From NCBI GenBank assembly GCA_963724645.1, contig CAVRVJ010000014.1:45546-109545 (forward strand): a stretch of DNA of 64,000 nt. The letters are read 5' to 3'. Position 1 is the stretch's first letter. Every line of letters begins with the position of its first letter. The position numbers and the translations under genes were made by a program. Below the pieces are notes generated by a model that did not search any database, had not been told where the DNA came from, and worked only from the letters and a program-made list of their open reading frames with translations. Shown here piece after piece: positions 9,013 through 18,164 of the stretch. The stretch comes from CAVXSP01 sp963724645. GTDB taxonomy: Bacteria > Acidobacteriota > Vicinamibacteria > Vicinamibacterales > SCN-69-37.

Positions 9013-9810
9013 CTATTCCCGTCGCAGCTCGACTGGCGCGCCCGTGCTGACGCCCAACTGCTCGGCGGCGCTGGCGGCGTGCGCGGCGACCTCGAGGTGA
9101 TCGGTCGATCCGAAGAGCGCGCCCAGCTCGCCGGCCGCGACCTCGGAGTACGTCGAGACGATTCGCCCGATGGAGTGGCCTCCGATCGTCAGCTTGATCG
9201 CACGCGAGTCGCTGGTCAGCCGCTCGCACGATCGGCGATCGAGGTTGGTGACGACGTTGCCGAAGCGATCGATGCGCACGACCACCCCCCGGAGCACGCC
9301 CTCATCGAGATTCGGGCGAGGCAGGTCGAGCATCTGGAAGTCGGTGATCGTGCGTCCGAAGGCCGCGAGTTGAATGCCGCCTTTGGCCAGCCATCCGGCG
9401 GCCGGCGCGAACCGATCGCGCCCTTCGAACGTGCGGCTGACCGTCGGCCGCGCGTAGCGGCGCTCGGTCAACTCGACCACCTTCTTTGGCGGTGTCTCGA
9501 GGAAGACGGCCGTGAGCACGCCGTTGTCCGGCGCGACGAATCGCCAATCACCGGCCTCGGCGACAATCCCACGGCGCTGGGTCCCGACACCGGGATCGAC
9601 GACGACAAGGAAAATCGTGCCGGCCGGAAAGTACTTATAGGACGCGGCCAGCTCCAGCGCCGCGGCCCGAATGTCGTGCGCCGGCAGTTCGTGAGAGATG
9701 TCGACCAGGGTGACGTCTGCCGCCAGGCTCAGCACCACGCCCTTCATGACGCCCGCGTAGTGGTCGCGCGCGCCGAAATCGCTGAGCAGGGCGACGATGG
9801 GGCGAGCCAT
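9013..9810 (-). CDS. SAM hydroxide adenosyltransferase (DUF62 family)
   Basis: The 265-residue protein matches the SAM hydrolase/halogenase fold family: an N-terminal LLSDFG with the conserved Asp, then HELPAHDI, VVVDPGVGTQRRGI and APDNGVLT, and a C-terminal domain with RIDRFGNVVTNL. Members hydrolyse S-adenosylmethionine to adenosine and methionine; true halogenases are a small subset. Nothing in the neighbourhood suggests halometabolite synthesis, so hydrolase activity is preferred. It lies 25 bp downstream of the acyl-CoA dehydrogenase start region on the same strand. Confidence 0.9.
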   Translation of the reverse strand: MARPIVALLSDFGARDHYAGVMKGVVLSLAADVTLVDISHELPAHDIRAAALELAASYKYFPAGTIFLVVVDPGVGTQRRGIVAEAGDWRFVAPDNGVLTAVFLETPPKKVVELTERRYARPTVSRTFEGRDRFAPAAGWLAKGGIQLAAFGRTITDFQMLDLPRPNLDEGVLRGVVVRIDRFGNVVTNLDRRSCERLTSDSRAIKLTIGGHSIGRIVSTYSEVAAGELGALFGSTDHLEVAAHAASAAEQLGVSTGAPVELRRE

Positions 9811-9851
9811 ACGGCCATGACAATATCAACTTAAAACTCAAAACTGAAAAC

Positions 9852-10535
9852 TTAAAAGGTGAGTCTCCCAAAGGCCTTCCTGAACAGAATCTCGCGCGAG
9901 CTGCTCTTCAGCAGCACGGACTCGGCCACGGCGAGACCGTCGAACATCTTGATGATGTCGCGCGTGAGCAGTACGGTGCGCCGAACGGAAGCAGCCGGGT
10001 AGGGGCGCACTCGCAGCCGGTCCGCCGTGACAACGACGAATCGCGAGTGGGTGGTGAGATCGACCGCGGTGGTTCCGAACATCCCGTAGAGGGCGCCGCC
10101 GGGACGCAGCAGGCGTACGAGCCGCCCGGCCAGGACCTTCCCCGCGCGCAGGTCCAGAAAGTCGAACAAATCCCAGCACAGAATCCCGTCGACCGACTCC
10201 GGTAGCTGGCTCAGTCGCGCCTCGAAGAACTGGGCGAGCTTCGCGCGCTCGCCACGTTTGGCGTGCGACTCCACGTCGGCGACCAGATCCTCGACATGAA
10301 TCTTGCACGCGAACCGGTCGCCAAAAAACGTGACGTTGGGACCGACCACCGGACCGAGATCGAGCAATACCGGCGCCGGCTGTTGAATCACCGCGCTCAG
10401 GAATCGCGGAAAGACCTTGGAAGTCGTGATGTGGTCCGGCGGCCCCGGGGGAGGCGGGGGAGGCGCCGGCTCGGTTTTGCGCAGGCTCCGCTTGAACAAC
10501 GCGGTCAACGGACCGGCCTTCGATCCTGACAACAC
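9852..10535 (-). CDS. Class I SAM-dependent methyltransferase-like protein
   Basis: A 227-residue protein. VLLDLGPVVG at about residue 67 resembles motif I of Rossmann methyltransferases, VDGILCWDLFDFLD motif IV, and LVRLLRPGGALYGMF the motif V/VI region. A proline-rich stretch at residues 22-31 precedes the fold. Motif I lacks the classic GxGxG, so catalysis is uncertain. It starts with GTG and follows the bactofilin gene by 14 bp on the same strand, suggesting co-transcription. The substrate is unknown. Confidence 0.7.
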   Translation of the reverse strand: MLSGSKAGPLTALFKRSLRKTEPAPPPPPPGPPDHITTSKVFPRFLSAVIQQPAPVLLDLGPVVGPNVTFFGDRFACKIHVEDLVADVESHAKRGERAKLAQFFEARLSQLPESVDGILCWDLFDFLDLRAGKVLAGRLVRLLRPGGALYGMFGTTAVDLTTHSRFVVVTADRLRVRPYPAASVRRTVLLTRDIIKMFDGLAVAESVLLKSSSREILFRKAFGRLTF

Positions 10536-10549
10536 CAGCTCCGTCCGAT

Positions 10550-11086
10550 CTAGCGGACCGGAGTCGTGGGTGTGCCCGACGTCACGCCAGCCGCGACCGG
10601 CGGCTTCGTTTCGATCGGCCGATCGGTGGCGGGCTTGTCGCCCGGTTTCGGAGCGCCCTGTCGCTGCATGTCGATGCTGCCGCGGAAATGCGCGCCGTCG
10701 GCAATCGCCACTCGCGGGGCTGAGATGTCGCCGTCGACCGACCCGGCATCGCGAATGTCGACCTTCTCGGTGGCGGTCACGTTGCCGTGCACCTCACCCT
10801 GCACGACGACCGCCTTCGCGAAGACCTGCGCTTTGATCTTTGCATTGGGCCCGATGGTCAGAATGTTCTGGCGCAGCTCAATCTTGCCTTCCACCTGACC
10901 TTCGATGGTGAGGTCTTCGCTGCCGCTGAGCTCGCCTTTGATCACGACGCTCTTGCCGATATTCACCATGTCCCTCTCTGTGTGCCGAGGCGCGTCCACG
11001 CGCGGCGATACGCTGTCGGTGCTGGCGGGGGCTGTCCCCGATGGGGTTGGTTGAGGCGGGCGAACGGCCTCATCTCTCTTCCACAT
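10550..11086 (-). CDS. Bactofilin (polymer-forming cytoskeletal protein)
   Basis: The 178-residue product has a disordered Pro/Thr/Ser-rich N-terminus and a bactofilin right-handed beta-helix core (about 65-150: VIKGELSGSEDLTIEGQVEGKI, continuing in short hydrophobic-glycine repeats), then a disordered tail. Bactofilins self-assemble into filaments that scaffold envelope or polysaccharide machinery. The start ATG 11086 has GGAGA eight bases upstream; an earlier in-frame ATG (11188) would add an unlikely hydrophobic leader and is not used. It is probably co-transcribed with the downstream methyltransferase-like gene. Confidence 0.9.
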   Translation of the reverse strand: MWKRDEAVRPPQPTPSGTAPASTDSVSPRVDAPRHTERDMVNIGKSVVIKGELSGSEDLTIEGQVEGKIELRQNILTIGPNAKIKAQVFAKAVVVQGEVHGNVTATEKVDIRDAGSVDGDISAPRVAIADGAHFRGSIDMQRQGAPKPGDKPATDRPIETKPPVAAGVTSGTPTTPVR

Positions 11087-11230
11087 GTGCTGGTTCTCCA
11101 CGCGCGCCGGCCTGGTCGACTGACCGGCTACAACGGCCAAAATGGGGAGTAGGGCCTGGGCCCAGTATATGGGACCGGGAAAACCCATGTCTACTGCCTT
11201 TTCCTTCTAGCATTTAGCGTCGGTGCTACC

Positions 11231-12409
11231 ATGACTGGGACCGTGCGAATTTATCTTGACTACAACGCCACGGCCCCGCTTTACGCGGAGGTGGCCGAGA
11301 CGCTGGCACGCCTGCTGCGGGACGAGTACGGCAACGCCTCGTCCGTGCATTCATACGGCCAGCGGGCCAAGACGCTGGTGGACGAGGCGCGGATTCAGGT
11401 CGCGGCCCTCATCGACGCTGATCCGTCCGATGTCGTGTTCACCAGCGGCGGCACTGAAGCCGACAACTTCGCCTTGCGGGGCACGGCGGAGCAGCGCGAC
11501 CCGACCGGCCCCCGCCATCTCATCGCCGCCGCGATCGAGCACGAAGCCGTGCTGACCACGCTGAAGGCGCTCGCCAGACGAGGCTGGACGCTGACGCTGC
11601 TACCAGTTGACGAGTCAGGGGTCGTGTCGCCAGATGCACTGCGCGCCGCCCTCCGGCCAGAGACCGTCCTGGTGTCGGTCATGCACGCCAACAACGAAGT
11701 GGGTACGATTCAGCCGATCGCGGAGCTCGCGGCCATCGCCCGCGCGCACGGCGCGCTCTTCCACACCGACGCGGTCCAGTCGGTTGGCAAGATTCCCGTC
11801 TCGGTTCGAAGCCTGGGCGTCGACCTGTTGTCGTTGTCCGGGCATAAATTCGGCGGTCCCAAGGGGACGGGCGTGCTGTGGATCCGCCGCGGGGTCAAAC
11901 TGACGCCGTTCATGACGGGCGGACGGCAGGAACGTAATCGCCGCGCGGGCACGGAAAACGTGCCTGCCCTCGCCGGGCTGGGCGTCGCGGCCAGGATCTC
12001 GCGCGACCGGCTTGCGACAAGCGGACTCACGACGGGAGCGCTTCGCGATCGCCTGGAGCGTGCCCTGCTCGCCGCGGTGCCCGGCACGTTGGTCAATGGC
12101 GATCCAGCGCGCCGCGTGCCCAATACGAGCAATATCAGCTTCGACGGGATCGAGGCCGAAGCGCTCTTGATTGCGCTCGACCTCGAGGGCATCGCCGTGT
12201 CGACCGGCTCAGCCTGTTCCTCGGGCTCGCTCGAACCGTCTCATGTGCTCCGCGCCATGGGTGTCTCTCAGGCGCGCACGCGCAACTCGCTGCGATTCAG
12301 CCTGGGACCCGAGACAACGGCCGCAGAGATCGACCTCGTCGCCGCCAGGCTCCCGCCACTCGTCGCCAAGCTGCGGCAGCTCACCCAGCGGACGCTGGCG
12401 CTGCGGTGA
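11231..12409 (+). CDS. Cysteine desulfurase (NifS/IscS family)
   Basis: A 392-residue PLP enzyme that removes sulfur from cysteine as a persulfide. DYNATAPL at the N-terminus, the PLP-binding lysine in SLSGHKFGGPKG and the catalytic cysteine in STGSACSSGSLEPSH are all present. The adjacent downstream gene is mnmA, which needs an activated sulfur donor for tRNA thiolation, so this copy probably feeds MnmA and perhaps Fe-S assembly. Divergent from the bactofilin gene. Start ATG 11231. Confidence 0.94.
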   Translation: MTGTVRIYLDYNATAPLYAEVAETLARLLRDEYGNASSVHSYGQRAKTLVDEARIQVAALIDADPSDVVFTSGGTEADNFALRGTAEQRDPTGPRHLIAAAIEHEAVLTTLKALARRGWTLTLLPVDESGVVSPDALRAALRPETVLVSVMHANNEVGTIQPIAELAAIARAHGALFHTDAVQSVGKIPVSVRSLGVDLLSLSGHKFGGPKGTGVLWIRRGVKLTPFMTGGRQERNRRAGTENVPALAGLGVAARISRDRLATSGLTTGALRDRLERALLAAVPGTLVNGDPARRVPNTSNISFDGIEAEALLIALDLEGIAVSTGSACSSGSLEPSHVLRAMGVSQARTRNSLRFSLGPETTAAEIDLVAARLPPLVAKLRQLTQRTLALR

Positions 12410-12435
12410 CCGACAAGTGATTGCGAACGAGCGCG

Positions 12436-12670
12436 TGGGGGGGTCCGCGGGGGCGAAGCCCCCCGGATCTGCGAACGAGCAGCTGCGAGCGAGCCCGCGC
12501 GAACGGCGGGGGGATGCGGGGCCCCCCAAGTGAGCGCGTTGGGGGGTCCGCGGGGGCGAAGCCCCCCGGATCGCGAACGAGCAGCTGCGAGTGAGCCCGC
12601 GCGAACGGCGGGGGATGCGGGCCCCCAAGTGAGCGCGTTGGGGGGTCCGCGGGGGCGAAGCCCCCCGGAC
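12436..12670. repeat. GC-rich tandem repeat with GAA-loop hairpins between the desulfurase gene and mnmA
   Basis: Two full units of 103 and 99 bp and a third partial unit lie head to tail. Each starts with a G-run and GGGGGCGAAGCCCCC, which can form a perfect hairpin with a GAA loop, followed by a GCGAACGAGCAGCTGCGAG region. The third hairpin ends at about 12669, only eight bases before the mnmA ATG, where a ribosome-binding site would be. It resembles dispersed intergenic palindromes of high-GC bacteria. An effect on mnmA translation is possible but inferred. Confidence 0.75.
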
Positions 12671-12677
12671 GAGAATA

Positions 12678-13739
12678 ATGCGTATCGTCGTGGCCATGTC
12701 GGGCGGCGTCGACTCGTCCGTGGCCGCAGCCCTGCTGGCCCGCAACGGGCACGAAGTCATCGGGCTGTCGATGCAGCTGTACCATCAGCGCGCCTCCCCC
12801 GAGGCCTTCGGCTCCTGCTGCAGCCTCGACGACCTGCACGATGCGCGGCGTGTCGCAGCTGCCGTCGGATTTCCGCACTACATCGTCAACTTCGAGCAGA
12901 AGTTTCAGGACACCGTCGTCCGCAATTTCGTGACCGAATACGCGGCCGGCCGGACGCCCATCCCGTGCGTGCACTGCAACTCGGACCTCAAGTTCGCGAC
13001 CCTGGTCGAGCGCGCGGCCGCATTCGACGCTGCCTGGGTCGCGACCGGCCACTACGCCCGCGTGCGATTTGACGAGGAAGCGAGACAGTACCGCCTGCTC
13101 CGGGGCATCGACCGGGAAAAGGATCAGTCGTACTTCCTCTTTTCACTGACGCAGGATCAACTCGCGCACGCCATGTTCCCAGTTGGCCACCTTACCAAGC
13201 GCGAGGTCCGGACGCAGGCGGACGCACTGGGGTTGAGCGTGGCAACGAAGCCGGACAGCCACGAGATCTGTTTCGTCCCGGACGGCCAACCAGGAGACTT
13301 CGTCGAGCGGCATCTCGAGGCGGGTGCGCAGCCCGGCGAGATCGTCGATTCCGGCGGCAAGCTTCTGGGCCGGCACCGCGGCGTCCATCGGTACACCGTG
13401 GGCCAGCGTAAGGGACTCGGCCTCTCGGCCGGTGTGCCCCTGTACGTGCTGCGTCTCGAGCCGGCCGCTGCGCGGGTCGTCGTCGGGTCGCGCGAGGAGC
13501 TCGGCCAGCGCGTGCTGTCGGCCTCATCCGTGAACTGGATCGCCGGCACATCCCCGGCGCACCCGAGGCGCGTGACCGCGCGCATCCGCCATCGGCATCA
13601 GGATGCGCCGGCGACGGTCGTCGCCGACGGCGCCCGGGCGCATCTTCGCTTCGACGAGCCGCAAATCGCCGTCACGCCGGGACAGGCCGTGGTGTTCTAT
13701 GACGGCGAAGACGTGATCGGCGGAGGATGGATCGATTAG
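12678..13739 (+). CDS. mnmA: tRNA-specific 2-thiouridylase
   Basis: A 353-residue PP-loop ATPase that thiolates U34 of Lys/Glu/Gln tRNAs. The N-terminal SGGVDSS is the PP-loop. The active-site cysteines are in PIPCVHCN and SHEICFVPDG, and GQRKGLGLS opens the C-terminal beta-barrel. It directly follows a cysteine desulfurase, the usual sulfur source. ATG 12678 is the only sensible start; it sits behind a strong GC hairpin with only a weak GGACGAG as candidate Shine-Dalgarno. Its 3' end overlaps trxB by 4 bp (convergent). Confidence 0.95.
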   Translation: MRIVVAMSGGVDSSVAAALLARNGHEVIGLSMQLYHQRASPEAFGSCCSLDDLHDARRVAAAVGFPHYIVNFEQKFQDTVVRNFVTEYAAGRTPIPCVHCNSDLKFATLVERAAAFDAAWVATGHYARVRFDEEARQYRLLRGIDREKDQSYFLFSLTQDQLAHAMFPVGHLTKREVRTQADALGLSVATKPDSHEICFVPDGQPGDFVERHLEAGAQPGEIVDSGGKLLGRHRGVHRYTVGQRKGLGLSAGVPLYVLRLEPAAARVVVGSREELGQRVLSASSVNWIAGTSPAHPRRVTARIRHRHQDAPATVVADGARAHLRFDEPQIAVTPGQAVVFYDGEDVIGGGWID

Positions 13740-14668
13740 TGTCCGTGATGGTCCAGGAACCGCTCGACGTCCATCGCGGCCATGCAGCCTGAGCCGGCGG
13801 CCGTGATGGCCTGACGATAGATGTGATCCTGCACGTCGCCGCAGGCGAAGACGCCCGGGACGACAGTCCTGGTGCCGTCGGTTGTTGTCAGGTAGCCGTT
13901 GGCGTTCATGTCGAGCTGGCCGCGAAACAGCGTCGTGTTCGGACTGTGGCCGATCGCCACGAAGACGCCGTCGACGTCGAGCCTCTTCAGCATGCCGGTT
14001 TTCAGGTTCCGCAAACTGAGGCCGGAGACGACGCCTGCCGCCGGATCGTGCACGTCCACGACTTCCGAGTTCCATTCGTAGTTGATCTTCGGGTTTGCCA
14101 GCGCCTTGTCCTGCATGATCTTCGACGCGCGCAACGTGTCGCGCCGGTGCACGAGCGTCACCTGCGACGCGAACCGCGTCAGGAACGTCGCTTCTTCGAG
14201 GGCCGAATCTCCGCCGCCGACCACCGCGATGGGCTTGCCTCGAAAGAAAAAGCCGTCGCACGTCGCGCAGGTCGACACGCCGTGGCCCATCAGCGCGCGC
14301 TCCGACGGCAGCCCGAGCAGATTGGCCGACGCGCCGGTCGCGATGATGATCGTCCGTGCCTGCAACGATCCTTCTTCGGTCGTGATCGTGAATGGCGGGT
14401 GCCGCAGATCGACGGCGGTGACGTTGCCCCGAATGATATCTGCTCCGAACCGCTCCGCTTGCGCCCGCATTTCGGCCATCAGGTCCGGGCCCATGATGCC
14501 GTCCCGGAAACCGGGAAAGTTCTCGACCGCCGTCGTGATCATGAGCTGTCCGCCGGCTTCGATCCCTTCGACGACGACCGGGCGCAGGTTGGCCCGGGCG
14601 GCGTAGAGCGCCGCCGTCAGTCCAGCCGGACCGGATCCGATGATGATGACGTTGCGGAGCTCGGACAC
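13736..14668 (-). CDS. trxB: Thioredoxin reductase
   Basis: A 310-residue NADPH-dependent flavoenzyme. GSGPAGLTAALYAAR is the FAD loop, CATCDGFFF carries the redox-active CxxC, GGGDSALEE binds NADPH, and GVFACGDVQD is the C-terminal FAD motif. It starts with GTG at 14668, immediately after the trxA stop, so trxA-trxB form a two-gene operon with no gap. It keeps the adjacent thioredoxin reduced. Confidence 0.96.
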   Translation of the reverse strand: MSELRNVIIIGSGPAGLTAALYAARANLRPVVVEGIEAGGQLMITTAVENFPGFRDGIMGPDLMAEMRAQAERFGADIIRGNVTAVDLRHPPFTITTEEGSLQARTIIIATGASANLLGLPSERALMGHGVSTCATCDGFFFRGKPIAVVGGGDSALEEATFLTRFASQVTLVHRRDTLRASKIMQDKALANPKINYEWNSEVVDVHDPAAGVVSGLSLRNLKTGMLKRLDVDGVFVAIGHSPNTTLFRGQLDMNANGYLTTTDGTRTVVPGVFACGDVQDHIYRQAITAAGSGCMAAMDVERFLDHHGH

Positions 14669-14998
14669 TTAGAGGTGCTTGTCCACGAGCTGCTTCAGGG
14701 CTCCTTTGTCGACAAGCCCGACGACCTGACCCACCATCTCGCCACCCTTGAACAGCATGACGGTCGGGATGCCGCGCACCGTGTAGCGCATTGTGATCGC
14801 GGGATTCTCGTCCACGTTGAGTTTGCCCACGGTGACCTTGCCCGTGTAATCGCCGGCCAGGGCGTCGATGGCCGGGCCCATCGCGCGGCAGGGACCGCAC
14901 CACTCGGCCCAGAAGTCCACAAGGACCGGCGTCGGCGCCTTCAGCACGTCGCTCTCGAAATTCCCATCAGTAAAGGTCACGACTTTGTCGGAAGCCAT
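14669..14998 (-). CDS. trxA: Thioredoxin
   Basis: A 109-residue thioredoxin-fold protein with the canonical WCGPC active site (around residue 33) and the cis-proline segment GIPTVMLF. Length is normal. It reduces cytoplasmic disulfides and is recycled by the directly following trxB product. It lies 18 bp downstream of the glgA start-side region boundary on the same strand, so the glgA stop and trxA start are separated only by a short spacer. Confidence 0.95.
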   Translation of the reverse strand: MASDKVVTFTDGNFESDVLKAPTPVLVDFWAEWCGPCRAMGPAIDALAGDYTGKVTVGKLNVDENPAITMRYTVRGIPTVMLFKGGEMVGQVVGLVDKGALKQLVDKHL

Positions 14999-15016
14999 CG
15001 CTCGTCTCTGATCCTT

Positions 15017-16511
15017 TCAATGACTCGTGCTCGACTCGGCCAAACGGACCGCAGCCGCGTGACGAGCCTTTCTGTACACTTTGACATATTCCCGGGCCGA
15101 GGTCTCCCATGAGTGGTCCTCGATCATGCCCTGACGCACCAGGCGATCCCATGCGTCCCGGTCTGCGTAGACGCGCACGGCGTGCTGGACGGTTCGCGCC
15201 AGCGCCTCAGCCGTCGGCTCACGGAACTTGAAGCCGTTCGCCCGCCGGGCCCGCGGTGTGTACGGCTGAATCGTGTCATCGAGCCCGCCCACGGCGTGGA
15301 CGATGGGGACGGTGCCGTACCGGAGGCTGTACATCTGATTGAGGCCGCAAGGCTCGAATCTCGATGGCATCAGGAACATGTCGGCGCCGGCCTCGACCAG
15401 GTGCGCCAGGCCTTCATCAAAGCCAATGAAGACGCCGACCCGCGAGCGGTGTCCGGCGCGCCAGCGCAGTGAGCTCACGCTCGTACCGAGGGTCGCCGCT
15501 CCCGACGAACAGCCACGTCGCATTGAGGCGCAACAACGACGCGGCCGCCGACAGCACCAGATCCACACCCTTCTGATCGACCAGGCGCGACACCATCCCG
15601 ACGACCGGCCGCGCCAGCGCGTCGTCTCCGACCGGCAAGCCGAACCGCTCAAGCAGCGCGCGCTTGCACGTCCGTTTGCCCTCGAGGCGGCCGGCTTCGA
15701 AATGCGCCGGAAGCCAGGGGTCGGACGCCGGGTCCCACGTCCGCGTGTCGATGCCATTGAGGATCCCCACGTAGCGATCGCCCTTCGCTGAGAGGACCCC
15801 TTCGAGTCCGCTTCCTGCACCGGGCAGCAGCGTCTCGCGCGCATACGAAGGGCTGACCGTCGTCACTCTGTCGCAGTAATTGATCCCGGCCTTCAGGAAG
15901 CTGATTTGACCCCAGAACTCCGCCCCGGCCATCGTAAAGACCTGCCAGTCGAGCCCCAGCGCCGGCACAGAGGTGCGCGGAAACAGTCCCTGATAGGCCA
16001 GATTGTGGATCGTGAACACCAACCCGGCTTGCGCCAGGCGGGTCCATCGCTGCGGCTCGATGCGCAGCCAGGCCGGCGCGAGGCCGCCCTGCCAATCGTG
16101 GGCGTGCACGATATCGACGGGTTCCATCGGATCGTCCTGCGCCATGTCGAGAGCCGCGACCGAGAGCAGCGCGAACCGCCGGTCGCCGTCGGGATAATCG
16201 ACCCCGCCAACCCCGTAGTAACCCTCGCGATCGAACAAGACAGGACAGTCCACGAAGACGACGCGACGGGTCCGCGGAATTGATGCCACGTGCAAGACGA
16301 CGTCGTAGGTGAAAGTGCCGACGGTCACGCGACGGGCGATGGTCTCGCCTGCCGGAGGTTGGACATTCCGGTAGCGAGGCAGCACAACGGTGACGCGGTG
16401 GCCGAGGTCGTCGAGCGCGGACGGCAGACCGGACAGCACGTCGGCCAGTCCTCCCGTCTTAGCCCAGGGCGCGACTTCAGACGCGACCATCAGGATGTGC
16501 AAACGGCCCAC
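15017..16511 (-). CDS. glgA: Glycogen/starch synthase GlgA, interrupted by one frameshift
   Basis: Two overlapping frames together encode a normal-length (about 498-residue) family-5 ADP-glucose glycogen synthase. The first (from ATG 16511) has the ADP-glucose site KTGGLADV and the GINYCDRVTTVSPSYA block. The second has VFIGFDEGLAHLVEAG and MPSRFEPCGLNQMYSLRYGT, the C-terminal donor-binding region. The frame changes at about 15455-15465, where one extra G would explain the break. All key motifs survive, so a sequencing error is likelier than a real null. It elongates alpha-1,4-glucan chains. Confidence 0.88.
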
Positions 16512-16610
16512 AGGAGAAATCTACAATTTACGATCTGGAATTAACAATGAAGATTGGCGGGCGATCGACGCAAAGAGCGGCGCACGTTTCCGCGGCCGCC
16601 CCTCACTCGA

Positions 16611-16643
16611 GGGCGGTTTCCTGCTACGAGGAAGTGAGAACGG
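16611..16643 (+). repeat. REP-like palindromic element, copy 2
   Basis: A 33-nt sequence identical to the reverse complement of 4379-4411. It sits just past the 3' end of the D,D-carboxypeptidase gene. A second hairpin (CCGCCC pairing with GGGCGG) lies immediately before it at about 16597-16616. The position downstream of a gene end, as in copy 1, supports an intergenic repeat family. Confidence 0.6.
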
Positions 16644-16645
16644 GA

Positions 16646-17668
16646 TTAGTCGTCGCCGCCGACCACGCCCTGCGCGCGGCCGACCACCCAGTTGAAAAGA
16701 TGGCGGGCCTCCCAGAAGCGGGTGGCGCTGTTGGTCGCGCCGAGGACCACGACCGCCACCTGGTTGCCCTGCGGGATTTGCAGCAGTGTCGCCAGGCAGT
16801 AGCCGGCCTTGCTGATGAATCCGGTCTTGCCGCCGCGCACGTCGACGTCGGTGCCAAGCAGCTTGTTCGTGCTGTGGATGTCAATCGGCCCGGCGCTCGT
16901 GTGCGCCTCGTACGTCTCCGTGCGCATGATCGATCCGATCGTCGGATCCGAAGCGGCGAACGCGATCAAGAGCGACAGATCGTAGGCCGAGGAGACGTTG
17001 GTCGATTCCAGACCGGACGGATCGGTATAGTGCGTCGTCGGAAGATTCAAGTGCGCAGCCATCTCGTTCATGCGGCCGACGAACGCCTGGGTGCCGCCTT
17101 CCGACGTCCGCGCCAGCACACGGGCGGCCGCGTTGTCCGAGGCGATCAGCAGCAAGTGCAGCAGATCGTCATAGGAAAGAATTTCGCCCGCCCGCAAGTG
17201 CGTGGTCGACGCATTGCGCGCATCCGCCAGGGTCACTGCCACGCGCTGGGTCAAATCTGGTGCATCGGCCATGAAGACCACAGCGGTCATCACCTTGGTA
17301 ATGCTTGCGATCGAGCGCTGGTCGTGCGCGTTCTCTTCCCAGAGCACTTCGCCGGTCGAGGGATTGAATACGATGGCGGCGGCGGCGCGCACATCAGGGA
17401 CGAGATTGCCAAGCAGGTCGCGCTTGAAGCGCGGCGTCATCGCGTCCTGCTGCTGACGCGACGCCGCGGCGAGCCTTGCCCGCGCGGCTGCAGCCGCACG
17501 CGCCCGGGCGAGACTGCTGCGCGTCGGCGCGGGCTTTGCCGCCGATATGCTCGTCGCGGCCTGCTTCTTGCTGGTCTGCTGCGCCCGTGCCGGCGTGAAT
17601 CCGCCTAACAAAAGCGTGACGGATCCGATAGCAATGACCAACTGGAACTGGCGGCTGAACCTGTGCAC
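16646..17668 (-). CDS. D-alanyl-D-alanine carboxypeptidase (penicillin-binding protein, S11 family)
   Basis: A 340-residue serine peptidase that trims the terminal D-Ala from peptidoglycan stem peptides. SITK (SxxK nucleophile) is in the segment after VLWEENAHDQRS; SDN (IASDNAAARV) and KTG (GGKTGFISKAG) complete the triad. An N-terminal membrane/signal segment (QLVIAIGSVTLLLGG) and an Ala/Arg-rich linker precede the catalytic domain. GTG 17668 is chosen because GGAGGGAAAGA lies just upstream; a longer frame to 17761 has no such site. The C-terminal PBP5-type domain is short or absent. Confidence 0.9.
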   Translation of the reverse strand: MHRFSRQFQLVIAIGSVTLLLGGFTPARAQQTSKKQAATSISAAKPAPTRSSLARARAAAAARARLAAASRQQQDAMTPRFKRDLLGNLVPDVRAAAAIVFNPSTGEVLWEENAHDQRSIASITKVMTAVVFMADAPDLTQRVAVTLADARNASTTHLRAGEILSYDDLLHLLLIASDNAAARVLARTSEGGTQAFVGRMNEMAAHLNLPTTHYTDPSGLESTNVSSAYDLSLLIAFAASDPTIGSIMRTETYEAHTSAGPIDIHSTNKLLGTDVDVRGGKTGFISKAGYCLATLLQIPQGNQVAVVVLGATNSATRFWEARHLFNWVVGRAQGVVGGDD

Positions 17669-18117
17669 TCTTTCCCTCCAACACGCACACCCGTGAGGTG
17701 TGTATTCTCTCGCGCGGGATCCTAACTCACAAACCGTGCAGATGCAAAGGGTAACGGTCAATTTCTGGCAAATGACCCAAGTGGGCCACCGAGATTACCA
17801 CAAGCCCTTCCCACTCCGTACGTACTCGGCACTCGTCGGATGATCCAACAGGCAGGACCCGATCCCGGATGCGGGAGCCCGCTGCGCTTATAGCGGGTCT
17901 ACGAACACAGACGAATTAGCGGTCGATTTGGTCTTGTCCTGGACCCCGCCACGCGGCTTCCCGTCGAAGATCCAATCGTTTGATGTCAAGAATCCAACGA
18001 CAGTCGCGAGATCGACACGATGTGGCGCGTCGGCTCGGTCGGATTCCTGCAGAGCGTAAGAACTCCGCTGAGATTGGGCCGCAATCGGACGACTCCCTTC
18101 TCATCCTCCAATGGTGC
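17669..18117. other. Intergenic region without a convincing gene
   Basis: No frame in this 450-bp stretch shows recognisable protein features. It holds a possible hairpin (CCCGCT pairing with AGCGGG near 17880-17900) without a T-run, and ends in the sigma-54-type promoter described separately. Confidence 0.5.
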
Positions 18118-18121
18118 GTCT

Positions 18122-18137
18122 CGGCACGGCGTTTGCA
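18122..18137 (+). promoter_or_regulatory. Sigma-54 (-24/-12) promoter upstream of the small cysteine protein
   Basis: GGCACGGCGTTTGCA matches the RpoN consensus GGCACG-N4-TTGCA at every fixed position, with the required ten bases between GG (18123-18124) and GC (18135-18136). The predicted transcription start is near 18148, 17 bp before the ATG at 18165. It is the best of five such elements in the window. Confidence 0.7.
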
Positions 18138-18164
18138 GGCATTTGAACTGAAGGTAGCGCGCAG

